64,000 nt of DNA from Streptomyces alanosinicus (GTDB lineage Bacteria > Actinomycetota > Actinomycetes > Streptomycetales > Streptomycetaceae). This document shows positions 18,347 through 26,414 of this stretch, in pieces. A program made the position numbers and the translations under genes. Under the pieces are notes generated by a model. It was not told the DNA's origin. It made no database searches and saw nothing but the letters and a program-made list of their open reading frames with translations. Positions within the stretch are counted from its first letter, which is position 1, and each line of letters begins with the position of its first letter. The stretch covers positions 1 to 64,000 of the forward strand of contig NZ_BMVG01000033.1 of assembly GCF_014650595.1 (NCBI RefSeq), in the 5' to 3' direction.

Positions 18347-18835
18347 TTACCGGTAGTTCACGAACTGCAGTGCGAAGTCGAAGTCCTTGCCCTTCAGCAG
18401 CGCGATCACGGTCTGCAGATCGTCCCGGCTCTTGGAGGAGACGCGCAGCTCGTCGCCCTGGACCTGGGCCTTCACGCCCTTCGGGCCCTCGTCGCGGATG
18501 ATCTTCGCCACCTTCTTCGCGTTGTCCTGGGAGATGCCCTCCTGGATCGACGCGAAGATCTTGTACTCCTTGCCGGACAGCTGCGGCTCGTCCGCCTCCA
18601 GGGCCTTCAGCGAGATGCCGCGCTTGATGAGCTTGGACTGGAAGACGTCGAGGACGGCGTTCACCCGGTCCTCGGAGTTCGCCTCCATGAGGATCTTCTC
18701 GCCGGACCACGAGATCGAGGCACCCACGCCCTTGAAGTCGTAGCGCTGCGAGATCTCCTTGGCGGCCTGGTTGAGGGCGTTGTCGACCTCCTGCCGCTCG
18801 ACCTTCGAGACGATGTCGAAACTGGAGTCGGCCAT
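18347..18835 (-). CDS. yajQ: YajQ-family nucleotide-binding protein
   Basis: A 162-residue protein, the standard YajQ length. It opens ADSSFDIVSKVERQEVDNALNQ and has KDFDFALQFVNYR at the C-terminus. The family folds as two ferredoxin-like domains; the Xanthomonas member binds cyclic di-GMP, while binding by actinobacterial members is unproven. ATG at 18835 with AAGGAG upstream. It is monocistronic. Confidence 0.93.
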   Translation of the reverse strand: MADSSFDIVSKVERQEVDNALNQAAKEISQRYDFKGVGASISWSGEKILMEANSEDRVNAVLDVFQSKLIKRGISLKALEADEPQLSGKEYKIFASIQEGISQDNAKKVAKIIRDEGPKGVKAQVQGDELRVSSKSRDDLQTVIALLKGKDFDFALQFVNYR

Positions 18836-19059
18836 CCTGTGGCTCCTTGTATCAGGGTGCGAATCGGGTGCGTGCCGGCGTGCGCGGCGGCGGTCGCCGG
18901 GCCCGGCATGTCACCGGGCCGCATCCGCACCAGCCTAGCCACCCCGCGAGCCCAGGGGTGGAGATCAATCGGGTGGCGAAGCACCCCTGTGTATCGGGTA
19001 TTGTTTACGACGTCGCCAGGGAGCGCTGCCGAAAGGTGGTTCGATCTGGTGGTCAACCC

Positions 19060-19104
19060 GGCGGTGTGGCTCAGCCTTCCCAGGTTCGAATCCTGGCGCC
19101 GCCA
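19060..19104 (+). pseudogene. tRNA-Tyr remnant lacking the D and anticodon arms
   Basis: The 5' acceptor strand GGCGGTG (19060-19066) pairs with CGCCGCC (19097-19103), followed by discriminator A. A complete T arm (CCAGG-TTCGAAT-CCTGG) and the GCTCAGCCTTCC variable-region sequence of Streptomyces tRNA-Tyr are present. Only about 45 bases separate the ends, so the D arm and anticodon arm are missing. It is either an internally deleted gene or a 3' attachment-site remnant left by an integrative element. No integrase gene is nearby. Confidence 0.65.
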
Positions 19105-19112
19105 CACTTGAG

Positions 19113-19156
19113 GAGACCCTCTCCAAACTGCGGAAACGCAGAGTGGAGAGGGTCTC
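19113..19156 (+). terminator. Strong hairpin terminator behind the tRNA remnant
   Basis: A 13-bp perfect outer stem (19113-19125 with 19144-19156) encloses an inner stem CTGCG-GAAA-CGCAG (19128-19141). TCTTTGTGTT follows. The full terminator suggests the upstream tRNA locus was once, or still is, transcribed. Confidence 0.75.
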
Positions 19157-19295
19157 TTTGTGTTCGAGCACTCTCTTCGAGTCGGTATACGAGCGCGAGG
19201 ATTGTCCCGGTGTGTGTCCATGCTCACCACCAGGAGAACGGCCTCTGACCAGGTGAACCGGTCAGAGGCCGCGGTGTCGTCGGAGCGGGTTTCCC

Positions 19296-19634
19296 CTACT
19301 GCTCGTAAGGGTTGAAGCACTTCAGCGCGGCCCAGCCGTAGATGACCTTGTGGTCCTTGCGGACCACCTTGCCGTAGATCCAGGCCTTGTCCACCTTGAT
19401 GTCCTTGTAGCCCTTGTAGTCCTTGTAGTCCACCTTCGTGCCGTTCATGAGGTCGCCCTTGTAAGCGACGCCATTGACCTTCGCGCTGGTGTTGGCCTTC
19501 GCCCGTATGTTGACCGAGCTGCACGTGGCCTTCAGCTTCCAGACGGAAGCTGCCGACGCAGATCCGGCACTCAGTCCGAGCGCCCCGACCGCGAGGGCGG
19601 AGGCGCACAGAACCGCTACCAGTGACTTCTTCAG
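19296..19634 (-). CDS. Small secreted SH3-like protein without a canonical start codon
   Basis: The minus strand encodes about 112 residues. A signal peptide (KKSLVAVLCASALAVGALG then SAGSASA) precedes a mature part that begins ASVWKLKATCSSVNIRAKAN and ends GWAALKCFNPYEQ. The VNIRAKAN...WIYGKV...GWAALKCF pattern resembles bacterial SH3 domains, which often bind cell-wall peptides. Two cysteines could form a disulfide. There is no ATG, GTG or TTG in frame between the upstream stop and the signal peptide. Translation would need the CTG at 19634 (giving (M)KKSLV) or the ATC just before it, with AGGG about 9-12 bases upstream. It may use a rare start or have lost its start. Confidence 0.6.
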   Translation of the reverse strand: MKKSLVAVLCASALAVGALGLSAGSASAASVWKLKATCSSVNIRAKANTSAKVNGVAYKGDLMNGTKVDYKDYKGYKDIKVDKAWIYGKVVRKDHKVIYGWAALKCFNPYEQ

Positions 19635-19829
19635 GATCGTCGTGATCCCTATCGACTATCGGCCTCGACTGTCCCCATGGACAGACACGACTGCCTGGTA
19701 AACCCTCATGAGCAGGTCTGATTTCGACAGCTCGTCGACGCGCGCGCACCAGCTCTGCTCGGTCAGGTTCCGAGACAGCAAAGGTAGTTGGCCACCGATG
19801 CGCGTCATGGGGGCGGGCGGGGCCCGCCG

Positions 19830-20012
19830 TCAGTGGAACTTGGTGAGCATGCCCGCCTCGTAGTCGCCGGCGGGCTGCTGGGTGATGACGTTTCGACGGT
19901 TGAAGGCGTTGATGACGGCGATCTGGGTCACCAGGTCGGCGAGCTGGTCCGTGATATGGGTTCCCTGCCATGTCAGTTCCAGGGCGCGTGCGGACCACGT
20001 CCACGTCGCCAC
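19830..20012 (-). CDS. Hypothetical 60-residue protein or gene fragment
   Basis: A minus-strand frame from a GTG at 20012 gives MATWTWSARALELTWQG...NVITQQPAGDYEAGMLTKFH. The helical, non-low-complexity composition looks like real protein, but no family is recognised and no good ribosome binding site is visible. It begins 26 bases after the stop of the upstream 224-residue gene, so it could be the second gene of a pair or the C-terminal relic of a larger one. Confidence 0.35.
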   Translation of the reverse strand: MATWTWSARALELTWQGTHITDQLADLVTQIAVINAFNRRNVITQQPAGDYEAGMLTKFH

Positions 20013-20038
20013 GCTGGGCCGGCGTGGGCGGGCGCGCG

Positions 20039-20713
20039 TCAGCCGGCGGTGCCGACCAGGCGACGCATGATCGTCATGAGTTCGTCGGGCGGGGAGATGC
20101 TCATCGTCCGGCTTTCCTGGTCGAAGACCGTGATCGATGTCAGGGTGCCGGCGCGCCACCAGAAGACCCGGGGGGAGAGGCGTCCGGGGCCGTCCTCGTA
20201 GGCGCCCTGCCCGAACTGTGCCAAGGCGTTGACGGCCTCGGCCACGTGCCTGTCGGTGAGCGGGTAGAACACGAGGTTGTGCCGGTTCGGGACGACGAGC
20301 AGCACGCCCTCGTCCGGTATCTCGGGGCCGTCGGCGGCCCGCACCGCCTCGTCGAAGACGAGCACCTTGCTGGCCGCGAACACCGACTCCGGGTGGCCGA
20401 GGATGTGGAGGACCGCGCCACCGGGGAGATCGTAGGTGTTGTAGTCGACCGGCTCGCTGAGCAAGTTGGTACGCGCGGCGGCCGCGAGGGTGTCCCACTC
20501 GACGAGGGCCACGTCACGGTCATCGAGGACACGGACGTTGTCAGGGGTGTCGAGGGCGATGCCCGCCAGGAGGTCCGTGGCCAGCGGCTGCAGGTAGCTG
20601 AACTGCTCTCGTGCTTCCTCGGGTATCGATTCCTCGGCGACCAGCCGCAGGTACACGCTGCGCAGGGCGTCCGGGGCACTGCTGTGGTCGGTGCGGGCTG
20701 ACAGGTCACTCAT
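20039..20713 (-). CDS. Hypothetical protein, 224 residues
   Basis: ATG at 20713 is preceded by GAGGAA at good spacing; longer upstream frames are low-complexity. The protein is soluble and has no signal peptide. It contains VRVLDDRDVALVEWDTL, then VLLVVPNRHNLVFYPLTDRHVAEAVNAL, and ends SPPDELMTIMRRLVG. The central motif and length resemble cytosolic immunity-like or DUF1444-like proteins, but I cannot assign it. It heads a possible two-gene unit with the small frame downstream. Confidence 0.6.
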   Translation of the reverse strand: MSDLSARTDHSSAPDALRSVYLRLVAEESIPEEAREQFSYLQPLATDLLAGIALDTPDNVRVLDDRDVALVEWDTLAAAARTNLLSEPVDYNTYDLPGGAVLHILGHPESVFAASKVLVFDEAVRAADGPEIPDEGVLLVVPNRHNLVFYPLTDRHVAEAVNALAQFGQGAYEDGPGRLSPRVFWWRAGTLTSITVFDQESRTMSISPPDELMTIMRRLVGTAG

Positions 20714-21137
20714 ACGCGGTTCCTCGGGGTGTGCGGCCGCGGCGGGGTGCCGGGCACATCTGGTGGGTGGTCCGTCGGGCGGCTCACAGGTGGAGCAGCT
20801 CACCGATCAGATCACGCAGTCCCGCGCCGCCGCACCGTGGTGCAGCGGTGAGCAGGTGCTGGCGCCGGTGCGGCCGGGGACACCCTGTCGGAACCCGGTC
20901 GCCTTTTGTCGGTGGCGAGGCCCGGCATCGCTCCCGTACGGCTCTGTCACTCGCGTGGGGCCGACGGTGAGAGTCCGCCCGGCCGGGCGAGGAGGCCTGC
21001 CAGGTTCAGGTGACGTGCGCGCTCGCCGAAGGGAGGGGCGGCCCCGCATACCCGTTGTGCCGCGCCGACGCCGTGCCGGGGATTCTGGAATGACCGGTCC
21101 GGGTGCGGCTGGGGACGGTCCGGACGATGCTGGAGCC
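20714..21137. other. 424-bp gap without a recognisable gene
   Basis: Frames here have poor codon bias and no ribosome binding sites. It should hold the promoter of the minus-strand 224-residue gene and that of the plus-strand 74-residue gene, but I see no clear hexamers. Confidence 0.4.
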
Positions 21138-21362
21138 ATGGCCGGGAAGCGACCCATCATCGTGCACCTGCCGTCCCCGACCGGCGGCCGCCGGGTCCGG
21201 GTGGACGGCGAGATCCTCGGCCTGGCGCACAGCGTGCCGGACCTGGTGGAGTTCCTGCGGCGCGCGGGTCTGGAGATCGAGCCGGAGCAGGTGGCCGACT
21301 CGCCGCTGATCGACTGGCGAGGGGTGGGCCCTGACCGATGGGAAGCCGATTCCCGCACCTGA
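21138..21362 (+). CDS. Small hypothetical protein, 74 residues
   Basis: ATG at 21138 with CTGGAG upstream. The product begins MAGKRPIIVHLPSPTGGRRV and includes VPDLVEFLRRAGLEIEPEQV and DSPLIDWRG. Codon bias fits a real gene. The short beta-helix pattern resembles small conserved Streptomyces proteins of unknown function. A DNA- or ligand-binding role cannot be judged. Confidence 0.6.
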   Translation: MAGKRPIIVHLPSPTGGRRVRVDGEILGLAHSVPDLVEFLRRAGLEIEPEQVADSPLIDWRGVGPDRWEADSRT

Positions 21363-21401
21363 CGGTGACACCGCCGTCCCGAATGCGGGCACACTGACGG
21401 C

Positions 21402-21614
21402 ATGTCCTCCCGACGCAGAACCTGTCCCGTGTGCCGCCGCGACATCGCCGTCGTCGCGGGCCGCTTCGCGCGACACGACCCACCCGGCGCGCGGGAGAGC
21501 GGCGGACTCCTCTCCTGCGCCGGGTCGCGACGGCAGGCACAACTCGGGGCAGCCCAGCTGGCGTTGGACGGATACGCCGTACCGGAGTTCCCCGGGCAGC
21601 TGCCTCTGTTCTGA
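21402..21614 (+). CDS. Small hypothetical protein with CxxC pair, 70 residues
   Basis: ATG at 21402. The N-terminus reads RRRTCPVCRRDIAVVAGRF, a rubredoxin-knuckle-like CPVC, and a further Cys occurs in LLSCAGSRR. It may bind zinc, though only three cysteines are present. It ends VPEFPGQLPLF. The ribosome binding site is weak and the gene may be leaderless. It lies 39 bp behind the preceding small gene. Confidence 0.5.
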   Translation: MSSRRRTCPVCRRDIAVVAGRFARHDPPGARESGGLLSCAGSRRQAQLGAAQLALDGYAVPEFPGQLPLF

Positions 21615-21721
21615 GCCGCGGAGCGGTGCGGGAAGCCGGACCACGGAGCCTGACGGGGTGGCAGCAGGCGGTGCTGGGGGCTTGGTGGTGGCCCCGATCG
21701 TTCAACGGCCGGTGGTGGTCA

Positions 21722-22378
21722 TCAGTTCCCGGCCACCGACTTCACCGCGACCGACACCGGAGTCGATCCGCTGATCAGCTCCAACGTCAGACCGGTCGTC
21801 GCCGGGGTGTCCACCAACTCCGCGAGGACGGCCGCCACATCGTCCCTCGGGACCGGACCGCGCCCGGTGTGCGCCTCCAGACGGACCAGACCGGTGCCCG
21901 CGTCGTCCGTGAGCGAGCCGGGGCGCAGGATCGTCCACTCCAGGGCCTGCTGGCGGGTGACGTGCGCGTCCGCCTCGCCCTTGGCACGCAGATACGCGTC
22001 GAAGATCTCGTCGCCCTGGTGCGCGGGATCGGCGCCCATGGAGGACACGACCACGAAACGACGTACACCCGCGCGGACGGCCGCGTCCGCGAACAGCACC
22101 GCCGCGCCCCTGTCCACCGTCTCCTTGCGGCCCGCTCCACTGCCCGGACCCGCACCGGCCGCGAACACCGCCGCATCGGCGCCCTGCAGGTGCGCCGCGA
22201 CTTCCTCGACCGAAGCGGACTCCAGGTCGAGCAGCACCGGTTCGGCACCGGCAGCCCGTAGATCGTCGCCCTGCTCGGCCTTGCGGATGATCCCCGCGAC
22301 CTCGTCCCCGCGCGCGGAGAGCAGGCGCTCCAGCCGCAGCGCGATCTGACCATGACCACCAGCGATGACAATGCGCAT
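21722..22378 (-). CDS. NAD(P)-binding Rossmann-fold protein
   Basis: A 218-residue atypical short-chain dehydrogenase of the NmrA/SDR_a5 type. The dinucleotide motif GGHGQIALRLERLL begins at residue 7, and VVVSSMGADP and WTILRPGSLTDD follow. I chose ATG at 22378 so that the beta strand MRIVIAGGHGQ is N-terminal. The substrate is unknown; relatives act as redox sensors or small-molecule reductases. Confidence 0.85.
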   Translation of the reverse strand: MRIVIAGGHGQIALRLERLLSARGDEVAGIIRKAEQGDDLRAAGAEPVLLDLESASVEEVAAHLQGADAAVFAAGAGPGSGAGRKETVDRGAAVLFADAAVRAGVRRFVVVSSMGADPAHQGDEIFDAYLRAKGEADAHVTRQQALEWTILRPGSLTDDAGTGLVRLEAHTGRGPVPRDDVAAVLAELVDTPATTGLTLELISGSTPVSVAVKSVAGN

Positions 22379-22754
22379 GGTTCCGACCGTACGCCGGAGG
22401 GGGCGCATCCGCCGCACGAGTTAACCGGCATGGGCGGAGCGCGCCGGGCTCACTCGCGCAACACGCGCCCGGCGTGCACTGACGTGCGCGGGGGCGTGTG
22501 CCCAGGGTCGCGCTCCCCGGTGCGTTGTGATCAGTCCTGCGCCCCGCGTGCACCCCGCATCACACGCCCGCATCTGCCGGTCGGCGCGCCATCAGCGCGC
22601 GCTCCGCCCCACGCGCCTGCATCTGCCGGTCAGCACCGGCGCGCACTTCGTCCCACGCGCCCCGCTGCGCGCCTGCCTGCCGCACGCCCCGCGCTCCACG
22701 ACACCCCGAGCCAGCTCTCGATCACCCTGAGCCGCGCCTACGGCCCCGGCCGCA
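22379..22754. other. 376-bp gap; GC-rich with a short direct repeat
   Basis: No gene is supported. GCATCTGCCGGTC occurs twice, about 48 bp apart (near 22571 and 22619), each flanked by GCGCGC-rich sequence. It lies between two minus-strand genes and should carry the promoter of the Rossmann-fold gene. Confidence 0.35.
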
Positions 22755-24020
22755 TCACGACAACTCGCCCCGCCCCTGCCGCGGCAACCCGAGTTCCACC
22801 GTGGCCGCCGAGTTGCAGTACTCCCGCACCGCGCTCGTACGCGCCACCACCCGGCCCCGGTGCACCACGATCCGGCTGTAGGCCAGGGACAGGGCGCCGG
22901 CCAGACGGTCGCCGCGCACGGCCAGGAGGTCCGCGGGGAAGCCCGCCTCCACGCGTACCTCCGGCAGGCCCAACACCGCGCGGGCCGAGGCGCTCACGGT
23001 GTCGTAGGCGTCCTCCGGGCGCAGGCCGTGGGTGGACGCGAGGAGGTAGGCCGCCTCCAGGGGGTCGCCGCGGCCGACGGGGTTGGAGGCGTCGCGCAGG
23101 GCGCCGCTGCCGGCCGCCACGCGCACCCCGGCCGCGCGCAGCAGCCGTACCGGAGCGGCGCCCCGGCGGTCGGCGCCGCAGCAGCCGCCCTGGGGCAGGC
23201 ATACGACCGTCACGCCGGCCGCGGCGAGCTGGTCCACGGCGCGGGACGTGGCCTCGGCGGGCAGACGTGCGAGACCGGCGCACGGCCCGATCGTCACGCC
23301 GGGGCGCAAGCCGCCCGCCATGGCCGCGAGCCGGGACAACCGGGCCGGGTCGGAGGCGTCCGTGTGCAGGTCCACCGGGCAGCCGTGTTCGGAGGCCACC
23401 TCCAGGACGGCCTCGACGTAGCCCGTGGGATCGGGGTCCAGGTCGGGGCAGCCACCCACCACGGAGGCGCCCATCTTGACCGCGTCGCGCAGCATCGCCA
23501 GCCCGTCGGCCCCGGCCGCGCCGGTCAGCAGCCGTGGCATCGCCACCGTCGTCAGCTCCGCGAGTCCCCGCAGCGAGCGCCGGGCGTGCAGGACGGCGCC
23601 CAGCGCGCCGAGCCCCTGGACGTCGCCCACGCGTACGTGCGCGCGTACCGCCGTCGCCCCGTGCCCGAGCTGCAGCAGAGCCGCCTCCGTGGCCCGGCGC
23701 TGGACGTCCTCCGGGGCGTACGACACCGGGCCCGGGTGCTCGGCGGACAGCGCGGTGTCGCCGTGGCCGTGCGGTTCGGCGGGGGCCGGCAGGAGCAGGT
23801 AGCCGCCCAGGTCCACGCGCGTGGCGCCGGTCCGGGCCGGGCCCGGCGCCAGACTGCCGGCCGTGCCCACCGCCTCGATACGTCCGCCTCCGAGCCGTAC
23901 GTCCACGGTCCGGCCGTCGGTGAGCCGCGCCCCGCACAACAGCAGGGCGGCCGAGTCGGACTGTCCCGAGGATCCCGAGGAGTTCGACGGTGGGTGGGGC
24001 TGCGGCTGGCTGTCGGGCAT
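22755..24020 (-). CDS. Amidohydrolase-family protein (cytosine-deaminase-like) with degenerate active site
   Basis: A 421-residue protein with the composite metal-hydrolase architecture: a short beta-domain with GYLLLPAPAEPHGHGD (the HxH ligands are kept), a TIM-barrel, and a C-terminal PADLLAVRGDRL. Compared with cytosine deaminases, the HxDE motif reads HTDA, the SH strand motif reads IGPC, and the GxD motif reads AGSGALRD. The catalytic Glu, one His and the metal-site Asp therefore appear to be missing. It is likely inactive as a deaminase or has a different chemistry. ATG at 24020; a Ser/Pro-rich tail of 20 residues precedes the domain. Confidence 0.78.
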   Translation of the reverse strand: MPDSQPQPHPPSNSSGSSGQSDSAALLLCGARLTDGRTVDVRLGGGRIEAVGTAGSLAPGPARTGATRVDLGGYLLLPAPAEPHGHGDTALSAEHPGPVSYAPEDVQRRATEAALLQLGHGATAVRAHVRVGDVQGLGALGAVLHARRSLRGLAELTTVAMPRLLTGAAGADGLAMLRDAVKMGASVVGGCPDLDPDPTGYVEAVLEVASEHGCPVDLHTDASDPARLSRLAAMAGGLRPGVTIGPCAGLARLPAEATSRAVDQLAAAGVTVVCLPQGGCCGADRRGAAPVRLLRAAGVRVAAGSGALRDASNPVGRGDPLEAAYLLASTHGLRPEDAYDTVSASARAVLGLPEVRVEAGFPADLLAVRGDRLAGALSLAYSRIVVHRGRVVARTSAVREYCNSAATVELGLPRQGRGELS

Positions 24021-24543
24021 CGCGCTCCAGGGTCGGTACCGGGGGCTCGGGCGGGCCCGCGTGAGGATCGGGGCGCGGACGCCCCAAGATCATGCAGATT
24101 GAGTCGAGCCTAGGACGGCGAACCGCGCGGGACGCGCAGGAGCGCAATAGTCGTACCGGTGTGGTCCGCACTTGGCGGTACGTCTGTCGTCCGGCTGCGC
24201 GGCTCCGGCCCGTCTTCGACGACGCCCGCCCGCGCGGCCCGTGCTCGCCCGCGCGGCCCGTGCTCGCCCGCGGACGGGCACGCGCGTGCCGGCCTCTGGC
24301 TCCCGTCGTCTCCCGAGTCTCCCGACCCGGGCACGCAATGGCCTCACCCTCCGCAGCGAGCTCCACGCGCGTGCCGGGCGTCGGCGTCCCGTACACCGGC
24401 TTCCTGATCCCTTTCTCGGCTACCCGCCGCCCGCCTCACCGCGGCTCATGAGGCCGTTGCGGGGGAGGGGATGGGAGGTGCGGAGGGCGGTCGGATACGG
24501 ATTTGGGTGAACGGCGGCGGACCGTGTAATGTCTTCATCGCTC
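24021..24543. other. 523-bp gap with a 19-bp tandem repeat and tRNA promoter
   Basis: Nothing coding is supported. Two adjacent copies of GCCCGCGCGGCCCGTGCTC lie at 24228-24246 and 24247-24265. A promoter-like TTGGGT-N18-TAATGT (24503-24532) ends 12 bases before tRNA-Thr and is the probable start of the tRNA transcript. Confidence 0.5.
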
Positions 24544-24616
24544 GCCCCAATAGCTCAGTCGGCAGAGCGTCTCCATGGTAAGGAGAAGGTCAACGGTTCG
24601 ATTCCGTTTTGGGGCT
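24544..24616 (+). tRNA. tRNA-Thr (anticodon GGT)
   Basis: A 73-base cloverleaf: acceptor GCCCCAA pairs with TTGGGGC, the anticodon stem TCTCC/GGAGA encloses ATGGTAA, and the T arm is ACGG-TTCGATT-CCGT. CCA is not encoded. It reads ACC and ACT codons. Confidence 0.93.
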
Positions 24617-24662
24617 CTGGTGCGAGAGGTTCCCGTCGAAAGGCGGGGTCCGATCGCATCTC

Positions 24663-24735
24663 AGCGGTGTAGCTCAGTCGGTAGAGCAAGCGGCTCATAA
24701 TCGCTGTGTCACCGGTTCAAGTCCGGTCACCGCTA
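24663..24735 (+). tRNA. tRNA-Met, elongator (anticodon CAT)
   Basis: A 73-base cloverleaf: acceptor AGCGGTG pairs with CACCGCT, discriminator A, anticodon loop CTCATAA, T arm ACCGG-TTCAAGT-CCGGT. The paired first acceptor base distinguishes it from initiator tRNA. It lies 46 bases after tRNA-Thr and is probably cotranscribed. Confidence 0.92.
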
Positions 24736-24740
24736 CTGAC

Positions 24741-24778
24741 AGTAGCCGATTGCGGGGTCGGTCCTTCGATCGGCTACT
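24741..24778 (+). terminator. Hairpin behind tRNA-Met
   Basis: AGTAGCCGAT (24741-24750) pairs perfectly with ATCGGCTACT (24769-24778), followed by CTTTCTTGCGTT. It probably ends the tRNA transcript. The right arm also contains TACTCT, a possible -10 for rpmG. Confidence 0.6.
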
Positions 24779-24825
24779 CTTTCTTGCGTTAAATCAGTCA
24801 ATCCGTTCGTCTTAGGAGCACTCAC

Positions 24826-24990
24826 GTGGCTGCCACCGACGTCCGCCCAAAGATCACGCTGGCCTGCGTGGAGTGCAAGGAGCGGAACTACATCACCAAG
24901 AAGAACCGGCGTAACAACCCGGACCGTCTTGAGATGAAGAAGCACTGCCCGCGTTGCAACGCGCACACCGCGCACCGCGAAACGCGATAA
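24826..24990 (+). CDS. rpmG: 50S ribosomal protein L33 (zinc-ribbon type)
   Basis: A 54-residue protein with two CxxC pairs (ACVECKERN and KHCPRCNAH), so it is the zinc-binding C+ form of L33. GTG at 24826 with TAGGAG upstream. Its position just before hadA-hadB matches the arrangement known from mycobacteria. A hairpin terminator follows. Confidence 0.95.
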   Translation: MAATDVRPKITLACVECKERNYITKKNRRNNPDRLEMKKHCPRCNAHTAHRETR

Positions 24991-25003
24991 ACAGGCTCGC
25001 ACA

Positions 25004-25035
25004 CGAGGCCGTCCCCTTCCGAGGGGGCGGCCTCG
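25004..25035 (+). terminator. rpmG terminator
   Basis: CGAGGCCGTCCCC (25004-25016) pairs with GGGGGCGGCCTCG (25023-25035) with a single G-U pair and a short loop. No U-tract follows, as is common in Streptomyces. Confidence 0.65.
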
Positions 25036-25217
25036 CGTCGTTTCACCGGCTCACCCCGTTGATCGCTCAGAGGTTCGCCCCTTGACCGGTCCGGGACCCA
25101 CTCGTTGATCGGTCAGCGCTCGCCCGCTGGGCGGCCGCCCGTCCCCCTGCGTAATTCCCGGTTGGGTTCGGGCTAATTTGGGGCCAATCAACAGCAGACA
25201 TCAGGAGGTGCCGGGCC

Positions 25218-25670
25218 ATGGCGCTCGACCAGTCCTTCGTTGGACGGACCTACCCCCCCACCGCTCCCTATGAGGTGGGCCGGGAGAAGATCCGCGAGTT
25301 CGCCGAGGCGGTGGGCGAGACCAACCCGGTGTACACGGACCCCGAGGCGGCGAAGGCATTCGGTCATCCCGATGTGATCGCCCCGCCGACCTTCGTGTTC
25401 TCCATCACCTTCAGGGCCGCGGGGCAGGTCGTCGAGGATCCCCAACTCGGCCTCGACTACAGCCGCGTGGTCCACGGCGACCAGAAGTTCGCCTACAGCC
25501 GCCCGGTGCGCGCCGGCGACCGGCTCACGGTCACCTCCGCCATCGACGGGATCAAGTCCCTCGCGGGCAACGACATCCTGGACATCCGCGGCGAGGTGCA
25601 CGACGAGGCCGGCGAGCACGTCGTGACCGCCTGGACCAAGCTCGTGGCCCGCGCGGCCGAGGAGGCGTGA
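25218..25670 (+). CDS. hadA: MaoC-like dehydratase subunit, HadA type
   Basis: A 150-residue hot-dog-fold protein of the UPF0336/FAS1-DH N-terminal type (MALDQSFVGRTYPP, VGREKIREFAEAVGETNPVYTD, PPTFVFSITF). In mycobacteria HadA is the substrate-binding subunit of the HadAB (3R)-hydroxyacyl-ACP dehydratase of fatty-acid elongation and lacks the catalytic dyad. ATG at 25218, AGGAGG 10 bases upstream. It lies 7 bases before hadB, which supplies the catalytic residues. The Streptomyces substrate is not proven. Confidence 0.86.
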   Translation: MALDQSFVGRTYPPTAPYEVGREKIREFAEAVGETNPVYTDPEAAKAFGHPDVIAPPTFVFSITFRAAGQVVEDPQLGLDYSRVVHGDQKFAYSRPVRAGDRLTVTSAIDGIKSLAGNDILDIRGEVHDEAGEHVVTAWTKLVARAAEEA

Positions 25671-25677
25671 GCACCTG

Positions 25678-26106
25678 ATGACGGCGAACATCGCGTACGA
25701 CGACGTCGAGGTCGGCACCGAACTGCCGGCGCAGACCTTCCCCGTGACCCGCGCCACCCTCGTGCGGTACGCGGGCGCCTCCGGGGACTTCAACCCGATC
25801 CACTGGAACGAGAAGTTCGCCAAGGAGGTGGGCCTGCCGGACGTCATCGCGCACGGCATGTTCACCATGGCCGAGGCGATCCGCGTGGTCACCGACTGGA
25901 CCGGGGACCCGGGCGCGGTCGTGGAGTACGGCGTCCGCTTCACCAAGCCCGTCGTCGTGCCGAACGACGACCGGGGCGCCCTGATCGAGGTCAGCGGCAA
26001 GGTCGCGGCCAAGCTGGACGACAACACCGTGCGCGTGGACCTGACGGCGACCAGCGACGGCCAGAAGGTGCTGGGCATGTCCCGGGCGGTCGTACGACTG
26101 GCCTGA
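25678..26106 (+). CDS. hadB: MaoC-family dehydratase catalytic subunit, HadB type
   Basis: A 142-residue hot-dog-fold protein with the hydratase-2 motif SGDFNPIHWNEKFAKEVGLPDVIAHGMF. It contains the catalytic Asp and His (GDFNPIH), which are absent in HadA. The two should form a heterodimer. ATG at 25678, 7 bases after hadA. Confidence 0.87.
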   Translation: MTANIAYDDVEVGTELPAQTFPVTRATLVRYAGASGDFNPIHWNEKFAKEVGLPDVIAHGMFTMAEAIRVVTDWTGDPGAVVEYGVRFTKPVVVPNDDRGALIEVSGKVAAKLDDNTVRVDLTATSDGQKVLGMSRAVVRLA

Positions 26107-26161
26107 CGGCTCGCGCGACGGGCTGAGGCGGCTGCGCTCGGTATCGCGGTCATGTCGTCGA

Positions 26162-26389
26162 TACTTCTCCGCGCAGGGCGGCTACGAGAGCGCACAGAGC
26201 TTCGTGGACGGCCTGCGGCCCGCGCTGGTCACCGGCTCGGCCGTGGTCGCCCTCGCCGCGGTCGCGGCGCTGGTGATTCCGGGCCGGCGGAGCGCCGCCG
26301 GGGTCGGCGCGGGGGAGGAGCAGGCCCTGGGCCAGGTTCTGGAGACCGGCACGTCGGAGGCCGCCTCCCTGGAGCCCTCCGTCCGCTGA
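26162..26389 (+). pseudogene. C-terminal remnant of an MFS efflux transporter
   Basis: The frame reads YFSAQGGYESAQSFVDGLRPALVTGSAVVALAAVAALVIPGRR and ends at a TGA. This matches the last helix and tail of a 14-helix EmrB/QacA-type transporter. No other part of such a gene is present upstream, where hadB ends 55 bases earlier. It is a relic of a mostly deleted gene. Confidence 0.65.
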
Positions 26390-26414
26390 TCCGGAACCTC
26401 GCCGAAGGGAGCCC

